From Sphingomonas glacialis (GTDB taxonomy: Bacteria > Pseudomonadota > Alphaproteobacteria > Sphingomonadales > Sphingomonadaceae), in NCBI RefSeq assembly GCF_006439055.1, contig NZ_RCZC01000002.1:216106-280105 (forward strand): a stretch of DNA of 64,000 bases, in the 5' to 3' direction. The stretch's first letter is position 1. Each line of letters opens with the position of its first letter. The notes under the pieces are model-generated. The model was given only the letters and a program-made list of their open reading frames with translations, was not told where the DNA came from and searched no databases. The position numbers and the translations under genes are program-made. Below are positions 42,892-50,519 of this stretch, piece after piece.

Positions 42892-43145
42892 ACCTCGACG
42901 ACCAATTCCTGCGCTATTTCGGCAGCAGCGATCTCGCCGAAGTGACGCCCGCCGCACTGCAAGGGGGAATCGACCATATGCGAGTCGATTTCGGGCTGGA
43001 GCAGGACCGCGAGCGACGCTTCGGGCTGTGGACGCTGCTCCACATGCTCGGCGCAGCGCCCGACCTCGACATCGCTTTCCCCGATGCAGCGGACCGCGCC
43101 GCGGCGCGGCGTTTCATCGAGATCACCGAGCATCACGAGGGCTGA
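42888..43145 (+). CDS. 85-residue conserved-looking hypothetical protein
   Basis: This acidic soluble small protein begins MNLDDQFLRYFGSSDLAEV and contains a second helix pair (RRFGLWTLLHMLGAAPDLD). It is translationally coupled to tesA through ATGA at 42888-42891. I do not recognise a family; the pattern is compact and helical without cysteines or signal peptide. Confidence 0.7.
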   Translation: MNLDDQFLRYFGSSDLAEVTPAALQGGIDHMRVDFGLEQDRERRFGLWTLLHMLGAAPDLDIAFPDAADRAAARRFIEITEHHEG

Positions 43146-43166
43146 GGGCGGCCTGACGGCCTGGCG

Positions 43167-43466
43167 TCAGTCCGCCACGTCGATCGGATGGGTGACGATG
43201 ATCTCGGGCCGCGCGGTCGCGAGATCGCGCGCAGCGACGCCCAGTGCCTTGAAATGGTCCGAGGCCATATGCTGCTGCACGGCGGCATCGTCGACATACA
43301 GCTCGTTGAAGACGAAGCGCTGCGCACCCTCGGTCTCACGCCACAGTTCGTAATGCAGCACGCCCAGCTCGGCGCGCGAGGCCGCAACGCAGGTCCGGGC
43401 GGCGGTGATGAAGGCATCGTCCGCGCCGGGCTTGACGGCGATGAAGGCGACGATCTTGACGGCCAT
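43167..43466 (-). CDS. ABM-domain quinol monooxygenase-like protein (YgiN type)
   Basis: This 99-residue dimeric alpha/beta-barrel half protein starts MAVKIVAFIAVKPGADDAFI. It contains the ABM landmarks HYELWRETEGAQRFVFNELY and the HMASDHFKAL histidines. Members oxidise quinols or aromatic intermediates without cofactor, but many have no known activity. AGGAGT lies 8 bases before ATG 43466. It is divergent from the secreted alpha/beta hydrolase. Confidence 0.88.
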   Translation of the reverse strand: MAVKIVAFIAVKPGADDAFITAARTCVAASRAELGVLHYELWRETEGAQRFVFNELYVDDAAVQQHMASDHFKALGVAARDLATARPEIIVTHPIDVAD

Positions 43467-43618
43467 TATGTGCACTCCTGTGTCCTGCGGCGAACCTGGG
43501 GTCGCAGGCCGGGCAAAGCAAGCGGGCACCATGTCTCGGCAGCGCAGAAAATCGGAACTCGCGGCGCGTCGGTTCATTGGACCTTCGCACCCCGCTGCCC
43601 GAGGTGAGGAAATCCACC

Positions 43619-44647
43619 ATGCGCCATATCCTCCCGGTCCTTCTCGTCGCGACCGCAACCGTGTCATCGGCGAGCGCGCAAGATCGGACGCCGTCCCCCG
43701 CGCCGACAACAAAACCGCTCGGAGCGAACCTCGAGAGCTTCACCTACCCCTTTCCGGTCCACTGGTACGAGACGATGTCACAGGGCGCGCCGGTCCGCAT
43801 GGCGTATCTCGACGTCGCGCCGACCGGGGTGGCGAACGGCCGGACGGTCGTTTTGCTCCACGGCAAGAATTTCTGTTCGGCGACGTGGCAGGACACGATC
43901 ATCAATCTCGCAGCAAACGGCTATCGCGTGATCGCGCCCGACCAGATCGGCTTCTGCAAATCGTCGAAGCCGACGGGCTATCAATACAGCTTTGCCGCGC
44001 TCGCGACGCTGACGCGCGGGCTGCTCGACCAGGCCGGAGCGGGCAAGGTTCTGCTCGTCGGGCATTCGACCGGCGGTATCCTCGCGACCCGCTTCGCCTT
44101 GCTGTATCCGCAGCGCATCGAGCGGCTGGTGCTCGTCAATCCGCTCGGGCTCAACGACACGCTCGCGCACGGCGTCCCCTATACCGAGCTCGGCGCGTTG
44201 CGGCAGGAAGAGGCGAAGACCGATGCCGCATCGATCAAGGCCTATCAGCTGCGCAATTACTATCATGGCGAATGGCGGCCAGCCTATGATCGCTGGGTTG
44301 CAATGCTCGCCGGGCAATATGCCGGGCCCGATGGCGACCGCGTCCGCGATGCGCAGGCGCGGCTGTCCGACATGATCGAGACGCAACCCGTCGCGGCCGA
44401 GCTCGACCGGGTTCGCGCGCCGGTGTCGCTGATCATCGGCCAGCGCGACCTGACCGCGTTCCGCGCCAACACCGCGCCCGCGCCGCTGCGGGCGCAGGTC
44501 CAGACGGTGCCGCAAGCCGCGGAGAGCGCGGTGCGCCGGTTCCCCGACGCACGGATCGTTCGGATCCCCGGCGCTGGCCATGCTCCACAGGTCGAGGATC
44601 CCGCGACTTTCGGACGGCTGTTGCTTGCCGAACTGGATCGCCGGTGA
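43619..44647 (+). CDS. secreted alpha/beta hydrolase
   Basis: This 342-residue serine hydrolase has a signal peptide (MRHILPVLLVATATVSSASA). The nucleophile is S150 in LVGHSTGG, the oxyanion HGKNFCSATW is at about 81, and the catalytic His lies near the end in PGAGHAPQVEDP. A cap domain lies at about 195-265. AGGA at 43607-43610 supports ATG 43619; the frame from TTG 43577 lacks signal-peptide character. The substrate is unknown; ester, epoxide or haloalkane hydrolases share this fold. Confidence 0.9.
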   Translation: MRHILPVLLVATATVSSASAQDRTPSPAPTTKPLGANLESFTYPFPVHWYETMSQGAPVRMAYLDVAPTGVANGRTVVLLHGKNFCSATWQDTIINLAANGYRVIAPDQIGFCKSSKPTGYQYSFAALATLTRGLLDQAGAGKVLLVGHSTGGILATRFALLYPQRIERLVLVNPLGLNDTLAHGVPYTELGALRQEEAKTDAASIKAYQLRNYYHGEWRPAYDRWVAMLAGQYAGPDGDRVRDAQARLSDMIETQPVAAELDRVRAPVSLIIGQRDLTAFRANTAPAPLRAQVQTVPQAAESAVRRFPDARIVRIPGAGHAPQVEDPATFGRLLLAELDRR

Positions 44648-44665
44648 GGCGGAAAGAGACCGTAG

Positions 44666-44683
44666 CGTGAACATTATTTCACG
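44666..44683. promoter_or_regulatory. inverted repeat upstream of the glycine-zipper gene
   Basis: CGTGAA-CATTAT-TTCACG is a perfect 6+6 dyad with an AT-rich centre. It lies 62-79 bases before ATG 44745 and 18 bases after the hydrolase stop. Its position and symmetry suit a protein-binding site better than a terminator, since no T tract follows. Confidence 0.35.
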
Positions 44684-44744
44684 AGACAGCACGCTGTCGT
44701 CACGGCAAGATCGCGCCCCAAGGTTCCAGTGTAAGGACATCCGA

Positions 44745-44966
44745 ATGCGTATCGTTTCCCTGCTCGCCGTCTCCGCCGCGTTGGCGTCGGCCTCGCCCGT
44801 TCTTGCCAAGGGCTGCATTCGGGGCGCTGCCGCCGGCGGTGTCGCGGGGCATTTCGTCGGCAAGGGCCATGCCGTGATGGGCGCAGTCGCGGGCTGCGCG
44901 ATCGCGCACCACCATTACGCCAAGCAGGCGCGCGCCGAAAAGGCGGCCGCGCGCGCACAGCACTGA
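44745..44966 (+). CDS. small exported glycine-zipper protein
   Basis: This 73-residue protein has a signal peptide (MRIVSLLAVSAALASASPVLA) and a glycine-zipper helix (GCIRGAAAGGVAGHFVGKGH, with a later GAVAGCAIAHHH) containing two cysteines. The tail is Ala/Lys/Arg-rich. Such proteins insert into or associate with membranes; the function is unknown. AAGGA at 44733-44737 fixes the start. Confidence 0.8.
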   Translation: MRIVSLLAVSAALASASPVLAKGCIRGAAAGGVAGHFVGKGHAVMGAVAGCAIAHHHYAKQARAEKAAARAQH

Positions 44967-45004
44967 GCGACCATCCGACAACGCCCGACGGCCGCTATTT
45001 CGTC

Positions 45005-45280
45005 GTGCGCGGGCGGCTCTGGCGCAAGAGCAACCCCGCGCTCGACGAAGCGACACGCGCAGGCTTGGTGCACGATCTGATGGCGGCCCGCCGCGCTGTC
45101 GGAGCTGCCCTTAGAAGCCATGACGAGACCGCCGAGCGATCGGCGCGAGCGGCGGTCGATGCCGCAAAGCACGCGCTCGGCGAACGCGGGCCGGTGTGGT
45201 GGGACGACGGCGCGCCCGATTACAACCGGCATATGGCGCACAACACGCCCTACGCCGCGTGGTTCGCCGCGCTCAGCTAG
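45005..45280 (+). CDS. conserved hypothetical protein with uncertain start
   Basis: This protein of about 91 residues from GTG 45005 has GRLWRKSNPALDEATRAGLV and ends in the tryptophan-rich WWDDGAPDYNRHMAHNTPYA. The in-frame upstream codons encode LSDHPTTPDGRYFV, which reads as the natural beginning of the domain. The frame reaches CTG 44963-44965, overlapping the TGA of the previous gene, with no ATG, GTG or TTG before it. Either translation starts at CTG or the GTG product is shortened. It overlaps xthA convergently by 8 bases. No function is recognised. Confidence 0.75.
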   Translation: MRGRLWRKSNPALDEATRAGLVHDLMAARRAVGAALRSHDETAERSARAAVDAAKHALGERGPVWWDDGAPDYNRHMAHNTPYAAWFAALS

Positions 45281-46073
45281 ACCGACGCTTTCGCGCGGGC
45301 TTGTCGGAAAGCTCGATCCAGACCGGCGCGTGGTCGCTCGTCTTCTCCCACCCGCGCACATCGCGATCGACCTGCGCATCGACCAACCGCCCGGCGAGCG
45401 CCGGGCTCAGCAGCAGATGGTCGATCCGCAAACCGGCATCGCGGCCATAGGCGTTCCGGAAATAGTCCCAGAAGGTGTAGATCGTCTCGTCGGGATGCAG
45501 CGTGCGCAGCGCATCGGTCCACCCCTGCCCCGTCAACTTTGCGAACGCCGCGCGGATTTCAGGCGCGAACAGCGCATCGTCAACCCAGCGTTCGGGCTTA
45601 TAGACGTCGCGCTCGGTCGGCATGACGTTGAAATCGCCCGCTAGCAACACGGGCAGTCCGGATTCGAGCAAACTCGCGGCATGCGCGATCAGCGCGTCGA
45701 ACCAGCGCAGCTTATAGTCGAACTTCGGCCCCGGCCGCGGGTTGCCGTTGGGCAGATAGAGACCGCCGATCAGAACGCCGTTGACCGCCGCCTCGAGATA
45801 GCGGCTCTGCGCCGGATCGGGATCGTCGGGCAGTCCGCGGCGCGTCTCGTGGATCTCGCCGACCCGGCTGAGCAGAGCGACGCCGTTCCAGCTTTTCTGC
45901 CCATGCCAGATCGCGTCGTAGCCGAGGTCACGGATCGCAGCTTCGGGAAATTTGTCCTGCGGGGCTTTCAGTTCCTGCAGCACGACGACATCGGGCGCGC
46001 TTTCCGCGAGCCAGCGCAGCAGGACGGGCAAGCGCCCGTTGACGCCGTTGACGTTGTAGGTTGCGATCTTCAC
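45273..46073 (-). CDS. xthA: exodeoxyribonuclease III
   Basis: This 266-residue EEP-fold nuclease cuts at abasic sites and degrades 3' ends in base-excision repair. Motifs in order are VKIATYNVNGVNGR, VVLQELKAP (metal Glu), LAGDFNVMP (Asp/Asn), RIDHLL and the catalytic SDHAPV. GTG 46073 overlaps the UbiB-like gene stop as GTGA, so the two are coupled. Length agrees with the family (about 260-270). Confidence 0.95.
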   Translation of the reverse strand: MKIATYNVNGVNGRLPVLLRWLAESAPDVVVLQELKAPQDKFPEAAIRDLGYDAIWHGQKSWNGVALLSRVGEIHETRRGLPDDPDPAQSRYLEAAVNGVLIGGLYLPNGNPRPGPKFDYKLRWFDALIAHAASLLESGLPVLLAGDFNVMPTERDVYKPERWVDDALFAPEIRAAFAKLTGQGWTDALRTLHPDETIYTFWDYFRNAYGRDAGLRIDHLLLSPALAGRLVDAQVDRDVRGWEKTSDHAPVWIELSDKPARKRRSS

Positions 46074-47431
46074 GCCGCAGCGCTGGACGGGCGATCCGAA
46101 ACCGGGGCAGGCGCGACCGCCCGCGTCACCATCGCGCGCACATCGACTCGCGCCTTGAGCCGCGCCGCGAGCAGAGCCGTCCCGCTGATCTTGCGCTGGA
46201 CGAACAGCGTGTCGATCGGGGGGACGTGCCACGTGTCGCGATCCGCCGCAATCGCCATGCCCTGCTCGCGAAGCACCCCGACGAACGCGCGATCGCCGAA
46301 GTCGAACGGGCCGGTGCGGTTGAGCTCGACCAGGATCACGTCGATCATCCGATCGACGAGCGCACCGTGACGCGCCACCGCCGCGTCCCCGAGGAATCCG
46401 GCGGACACCGCTGCTGCGCGCACCCCGGCATGGTCGCCCGCAAGCCCCGCTTCGAGCAACTGCCGATAGCCTTGCGCCGTCTCGGGTGCGACGGCGCGGG
46501 TCGCGCCAAAATCGAGCAGCACGAGCTTTCCCGTCGTCGGCTGGTAGCGATAATTGGCGAAGTTCGGGTCGGTCTGCATCAGGCCGAACTCGAACAGTTC
46601 GCGCAGCACCAATGCCATCAGCGATTCCATCGCAACGTCGCGGACGCCTTGCTCGGCCTCGACCAGCGACTCGATCGCCACACCCTCGACGAAGCTCATC
46701 GCAAGCACGTCGCGGCCGCTGAACTCGCGATCGAGCGTGGGCACGACATAGGCCGGGCTGTCCGCCAGCAACGCACCGAAGCGCGCGAGCTGCTCGCCCT
46801 CGCGGACATAATCGGCCTCTTCGTGGAGCTGGCGCTTCGCCTCGGCGAGCAAGGGCGCGATATCGATCGTCTTGGGCAGCGCGCCCGACACGCGCAGCAG
46901 CGTCGCGACATTGTCGACGTCCGAATCGATGCTGTCGCGCACGCCCGGATATTGCACCTTGATCGCGAGATCGCGTCCATCGGGCGTCCGCGCGCGGTGG
47001 ACCTGGCCGATCGACGCCGCGGCGAGCGGCCCGGCATCGAAACGCGCGAAGCGGCGGCGCCAATCCTTGCCCCAGTCGCGCGCAAGCACCTGCTGGAGCT
47101 GCGCGGGGGGCATGTGATACGCATTGTTGCGCAGCCGCGCGAGAATTTGCGAGAGCTCGGGCGGAAGGAAATCGCCCGAATCCATCGAGATCATCTGCCC
47201 GAGCTTCATCGCCGCGCCGCGCAGATGCGACAGCTGATCGGCGACGCGCCCGACATTGGCCGGGGTCAGCAGCAGGTCGCTCATCCGCGGCCGCTGCCCA
47301 TCGGCGATCCGGCGTGCCCCCTCGGCGATCACCCCGCCCGCGACGCCGCCGGCCAGGCGCCCGAACACCCCGAGCCGCGCCATGCGTCCACTGGGGACGG
47401 ATTTTCCGTTCGAATTGCGATCGTCGGTCAT
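46070..47431 (-). CDS. ABC1/UbiB-like atypical protein kinase
   Basis: This 453-residue AarF/ADCK family protein has the KxGQ motif (AAMKLGQMISMDSGDFLPPEL), an Ala-rich nucleotide loop (PLAAASIGQVHRA), lysine in LAIKVQYPGV, and the metal-binding LLDFGATR. Family members support ubiquinone synthesis as ATPases. There is no C-terminal membrane helix pair like UbiB, so it may be a paralogue with another role. AAGGG precedes ATG 47431. The gene is coupled to xthA and lies 10 bases after the DUF427 gene on the same strand. Confidence 0.9.
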   Translation of the reverse strand: MTDDRNSNGKSVPSGRMARLGVFGRLAGGVAGGVIAEGARRIADGQRPRMSDLLLTPANVGRVADQLSHLRGAAMKLGQMISMDSGDFLPPELSQILARLRNNAYHMPPAQLQQVLARDWGKDWRRRFARFDAGPLAAASIGQVHRARTPDGRDLAIKVQYPGVRDSIDSDVDNVATLLRVSGALPKTIDIAPLLAEAKRQLHEEADYVREGEQLARFGALLADSPAYVVPTLDREFSGRDVLAMSFVEGVAIESLVEAEQGVRDVAMESLMALVLRELFEFGLMQTDPNFANYRYQPTTGKLVLLDFGATRAVAPETAQGYRQLLEAGLAGDHAGVRAAAVSAGFLGDAAVARHGALVDRMIDVILVELNRTGPFDFGDRAFVGVLREQGMAIAADRDTWHVPPIDTLFVQRKISGTALLAARLKARVDVRAMVTRAVAPAPVSDRPSSAAA

Positions 47432-47441
47432 GGGTCGGCCC

Positions 47442-47936
47442 TTACCAAAATCTGCTGCCCGGCACGCCCTTGAACGGCCCGGCAAAGGCAGACGTGATCC
47501 ACCCGCCATAAAAGCCGCCGGGCTGCGGGGTGACCGTCTCGCCATCGACGCTGCAGCGATCGAACGGCGCCGCGTAGAAGGCGATATGATCCTTGAGCAT
47601 CGCGAACTCGCGCGTCGGACTCAGGTAGCTCCAGCCTACGCTCGGCAGGACCTGCCCGTCGATGACGACGTCCCAATAGGTCGCAGCGCCTTTCCACTCG
47701 CAGAACGAACTCCCCGCACCCCGCCGCAGCGCGCTTTCGCGGATGTCGGCGCGCGGGATGTAATAGCTCGGCGGGTGGCTCGTCTCGAGCGTGCGGACGC
47801 TCGCACGCGTATCGGCGAGCACCATGCCGCGGTGCTCGATCACGACATGCGCCGGGCTCGGCTCGGCGATCGCCGGGCGCGGGAACGACCAGACGCTTTC
47901 CTGGCCCGGTTTCGGCGGGATCGGCTCGGGTGTCAT
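47442..47936 (-). CDS. DUF427 domain protein
   Basis: This 164-residue protein has one DUF427 domain: AHVVIEHRGMVLADT, a middle SFCEWKGAATYWDV, and C-terminal YGGWITSAFAGPFKGVPGS. The fold is a small beta-barrel of unknown activity. It overlaps the DCC-family gene by ATGA (47933-47936), so the two are co-translated. Confidence 0.9.
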   Translation of the reverse strand: MTPEPIPPKPGQESVWSFPRPAIAEPSPAHVVIEHRGMVLADTRASVRTLETSHPPSYYIPRADIRESALRRGAGSSFCEWKGAATYWDVVIDGQVLPSVGWSYLSPTREFAMLKDHIAFYAAPFDRCSVDGETVTPQPGGFYGGWITSAFAGPFKGVPGSRFW

Positions 47937-48319
47937 TGGCGCTCCAATCGCAAGGCCAGCCGCTGCAGCCGCGGGCGCGCCCGCAGGAACAGGCGATAGC
48001 CATATTCTAGCATTGTCAGCACGAAGCGGTTGCGGGCGAGCAGCCCAAGCGGCCGCAAAACCGGGATCGCGCGCCACATCGCCGCGAACGCGGCGGCGCC
48101 CGACAGCAATCGGTCGCCTTCGCGCGCATGGAAGCGGGCCAGCAGATCGGCGCGATCGATCGGGCATGCCGCCGGACCATCGCCGGAAATATCGATGAAC
48201 GCGATCCGTCCCGCGCGGTCGAGCCGCTGCAGGCCCGCAATCTCGCGGCGACAGAGCGGGCAGCCGCCGTCGAACCACACGGTAACGCGCGTCGAATCGG
48301 AGGCTGCTTCACGGTCCAT
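47933..48319 (-). CDS. DCC family (DUF393) thiol-disulfide-like protein
   Basis: This 128-residue protein carries the DCC signature WFDGGCPLCRREI near residues 15-27, a CxxC-containing thioredoxin-like motif, and a hydrophobic C-terminal half. Biochemical function is not established for the family. It is translationally coupled to the DUF427 gene downstream, and the pair probably works on the same task. Confidence 0.9.
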   Translation of the reverse strand: MDREAASDSTRVTVWFDGGCPLCRREIAGLQRLDRAGRIAFIDISGDGPAACPIDRADLLARFHAREGDRLLSGAAAFAAMWRAIPVLRPLGLLARNRFVLTMLEYGYRLFLRARPRLQRLALRLERQ

Positions 48320-48519
48320 GCGACTGCATAACGCGAAACCAGGCGGATCGGGCGCACAGATCCATCATAGCAAAGCCGCTAGCTACGAGCTCCGGCGCGG
48401 CCCTGTCGCTTACCCGTCCGACCCGTCCATCCGATGCTTGATACAAATCTAGCAGAAAAGCCGGTGCGAGAGCGGCACTCCCACGACGCTTGCGGGTTGG
48501 GGGCAAAAGGAGATTTGCC

Positions 48520-49503
48520 GTGACCGAGACGACACGCCGCCAGATGCTGACCGCCGCCACCTTGGGGACGGCGGCCGTGCTCGGTGCGACACCCGGCATC
48601 GCCGCAGAGGCGCAACCCAAGCCCGCCAAGCAAAACCCGCGCGACAAATACCCCAAGCCGCCGTTCGAACCGCAGCGCCAGCCCTGGCCCGGCCTCGCCA
48701 GCCAGATGAAGCCGCGTCCCGACCATGGCGAGACGAGCTATATCGGCAGCGGACGCCTGCGCGGCCGCAAGGCGCTGATCACTGGTGGCGATTCGGGCAT
48801 GGGGCGTGCCGCCGCGATCGCCTTTGCGCGCGAAGGCGCCGACGTCGCGATCAACTATCTGCCCGCCGAGGAAGCCGATGCCCGCGAGGTGGTCGACCTG
48901 ATTCACCGCGCCGGCCAGAAGGCCGTCCCGCTCACCGGCGACCTGCGCTCGGCGCCGTTCTGCCGGCAACTCGTCGATCGCGCGGTCAGCGCCCTCGGTG
49001 GTCTCGACATCCTCGTCTGCAACGCCGCACGGCAACAGTCGATCGCCTCGATCCTCGACGTCACCGACGAGGAATTCGACCAGACGATGAAGACGAACAT
49101 CTATGCGCCGTTCTGGATGATCAAGGCGGCGGTGCCGCACATGGAGCCGGGTTCGGTGATCATCGGCACCACGTCGGAACAGGCGTACGACCCATCGCCC
49201 GATCTCTATGCCTATGCGCAAACCAAGGCGGCGACGATGAACTACGTCAAGTCGCTCGCCAAGCAGCTCGGCGCGAAGGGCATCCGCGTCAACGGCGTCG
49301 CGCCCGGGCCGATCTGGACGCCGCTCCAGGTCTCGGGCGGCGCGTCGCAGGGCAAGCTCGTCACCTTCGGCGCGACCACGCCGCTCGGCCGGCCGGGGCA
49401 GCCAGTCGAACTCGCCGGGATCTATGTGCGGCTTGCCGAAGACGATGGCAGCTTCACGACCGGCAACATCTACGGTGCCGGCGGCGGTCAGGGTCAGCCA
49501 TGA
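48520..49503 (+). CDS. Tat-type exported SDR oxidoreductase (YghA-like)
   Basis: This 327-residue short-chain dehydrogenase has a twin-arginine leader (R6-R7-QML, hydrophobic run to ATPGIAA). GTG 48520 follows AAAGGAGA by 7 bases. The cofactor motif is TGGDSGMGRAAA and the active site YAYAQTKAAT (Tyr-x3-Lys), with upstream NAAR. The N-terminal extension PKPPFEPQRQPWPG is typical of the YghA group. A Tat leader implies folding with NAD(P) before export to the periplasm. Its stop overlaps the DUF4142 gene by 4 bases. Confidence 0.9.
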   Translation: MTETTRRQMLTAATLGTAAVLGATPGIAAEAQPKPAKQNPRDKYPKPPFEPQRQPWPGLASQMKPRPDHGETSYIGSGRLRGRKALITGGDSGMGRAAAIAFAREGADVAINYLPAEEADAREVVDLIHRAGQKAVPLTGDLRSAPFCRQLVDRAVSALGGLDILVCNAARQQSIASILDVTDEEFDQTMKTNIYAPFWMIKAAVPHMEPGSVIIGTTSEQAYDPSPDLYAYAQTKAATMNYVKSLAKQLGAKGIRVNGVAPGPIWTPLQVSGGASQGKLVTFGATTPLGRPGQPVELAGIYVRLAEDDGSFTTGNIYGAGGGQGQP

Positions 49504-50036
49504 GCAAGGACCCCGCACTGCGCACCCCTGCCCGCCTCCTCGCCCTTGCGCTCGGTGTCTGCGTGCTCAGTCCTGCGATCGCGCAGGAAACCGGATCGCG
49601 TCAGACGCGCGACTTCGTCCAATCGCTCGCGCAATCCGACACGTTCGAGATCCTCGCGGCGCAAAGCGCCCTCGCGCAAAGCAGTGACCGCGACGTCCGC
49701 GGGTTCGCGCAGATGATGATCACCGATCATACCGCAATGGATCGCCTGCTATCCGACAGCGCGGCAAAGGCCGGGCTGGCGCCGCCGGTCAAGGCGATCG
49801 GTGCCGATCAGGCGCTGCTGTTGAACGGCCTCGGCGGGCTGACCGGCCCGGAGTTCGACAAGACCTATCTCCAGCAGCAGGCGCTGGCGCATCGCTCGGC
49901 GCTCGCCGAGGCACAGACCTACGCGGCATCGGGCGACAACGCCGTGATGCGGTCGGTTGCAAAGACGGCGGCCCAGGCCATTTCCGCGCACGTCGCGATG
50001 GTCGAGCCCGTGCTTGGCAAAGCGGCGGCTCGGTAG
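49500..50036 (+). CDS. exported DUF4142 protein
   Basis: This 178-residue periplasmic helical-bundle protein has signal peptide LLALALGVCVLSPAIAQ. It contains the DUF4142 core (DFVQSLAQSDTFEILAAQ, RGFAQMMITDHTAMDRLL, HVAMVEPVL), related to ferritin-like bundles but without a clear metal site. It is coupled to the SDR gene by ATGA. Members are often stress-induced in alphaproteobacteria. Confidence 0.9.
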   Translation: MSKDPALRTPARLLALALGVCVLSPAIAQETGSRQTRDFVQSLAQSDTFEILAAQSALAQSSDRDVRGFAQMMITDHTAMDRLLSDSAAKAGLAPPVKAIGADQALLLNGLGGLTGPEFDKTYLQQQALAHRSALAEAQTYAASGDNAVMRSVAKTAAQAISAHVAMVEPVLGKAAAR

Positions 50037-50519
50037 GACGGTTTCAAAACTCTCACCAGGCAATTAGTCCGAGTCGGGACTATTCGGCTAACTATCGCGT
50101 CTCATTGCTCTATTTTAATGGCACAAGTTGGAGGCACGGGCGCGATCAGCTATGATTTGCGAGCCACGCCAAAGAAAGCTTTCGATCATAATATCCTATA
50201 GATCTGGGGTCATTTATGTCGTGATTATCAAGAAAGGACGACGATAAGCCCCAAATCTGCTATTATACGCTAATGAAACGGCTGGCTGAAAATGCTGAAA
50301 ATGGGCTTTCGCTCTTCATGCTGCGACCGCCATGCAGAGATATGGTCGTCCACTTTACCCAAGGACGCGCTCACGTGGGCAGACCGGTGCGCACCAGGGC
50401 CGCGGGCGGGCCGGGCATAACGCCCTCCCCCAATTCCCGACGCAATGGGATCCGGCGTCCGATCTCGCCACTGCCGGCACGTGGCGAGCGGCCGCAGCGG
50501 CAGTGAGGCGACACGCATC
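50037..50519. other. AT-richer 483-base spacer with no convincing gene
   Basis: This spacer is clearly less GC-rich than the rest of the window, most of all at 50090-50300. It contains a perfect dyad TAGTCC-GAGTCG-GGACTA (50065-50082) and a tandem GCTGAAAAT repeat near 50283-50300. Open frames on both strands (50273-50506 plus, 50270-50578 minus) lack ribosome sites and family features. It probably carries the bacteriophytochrome promoter, and it could hold a small RNA or the scar of an insertion. Confidence 0.5.
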
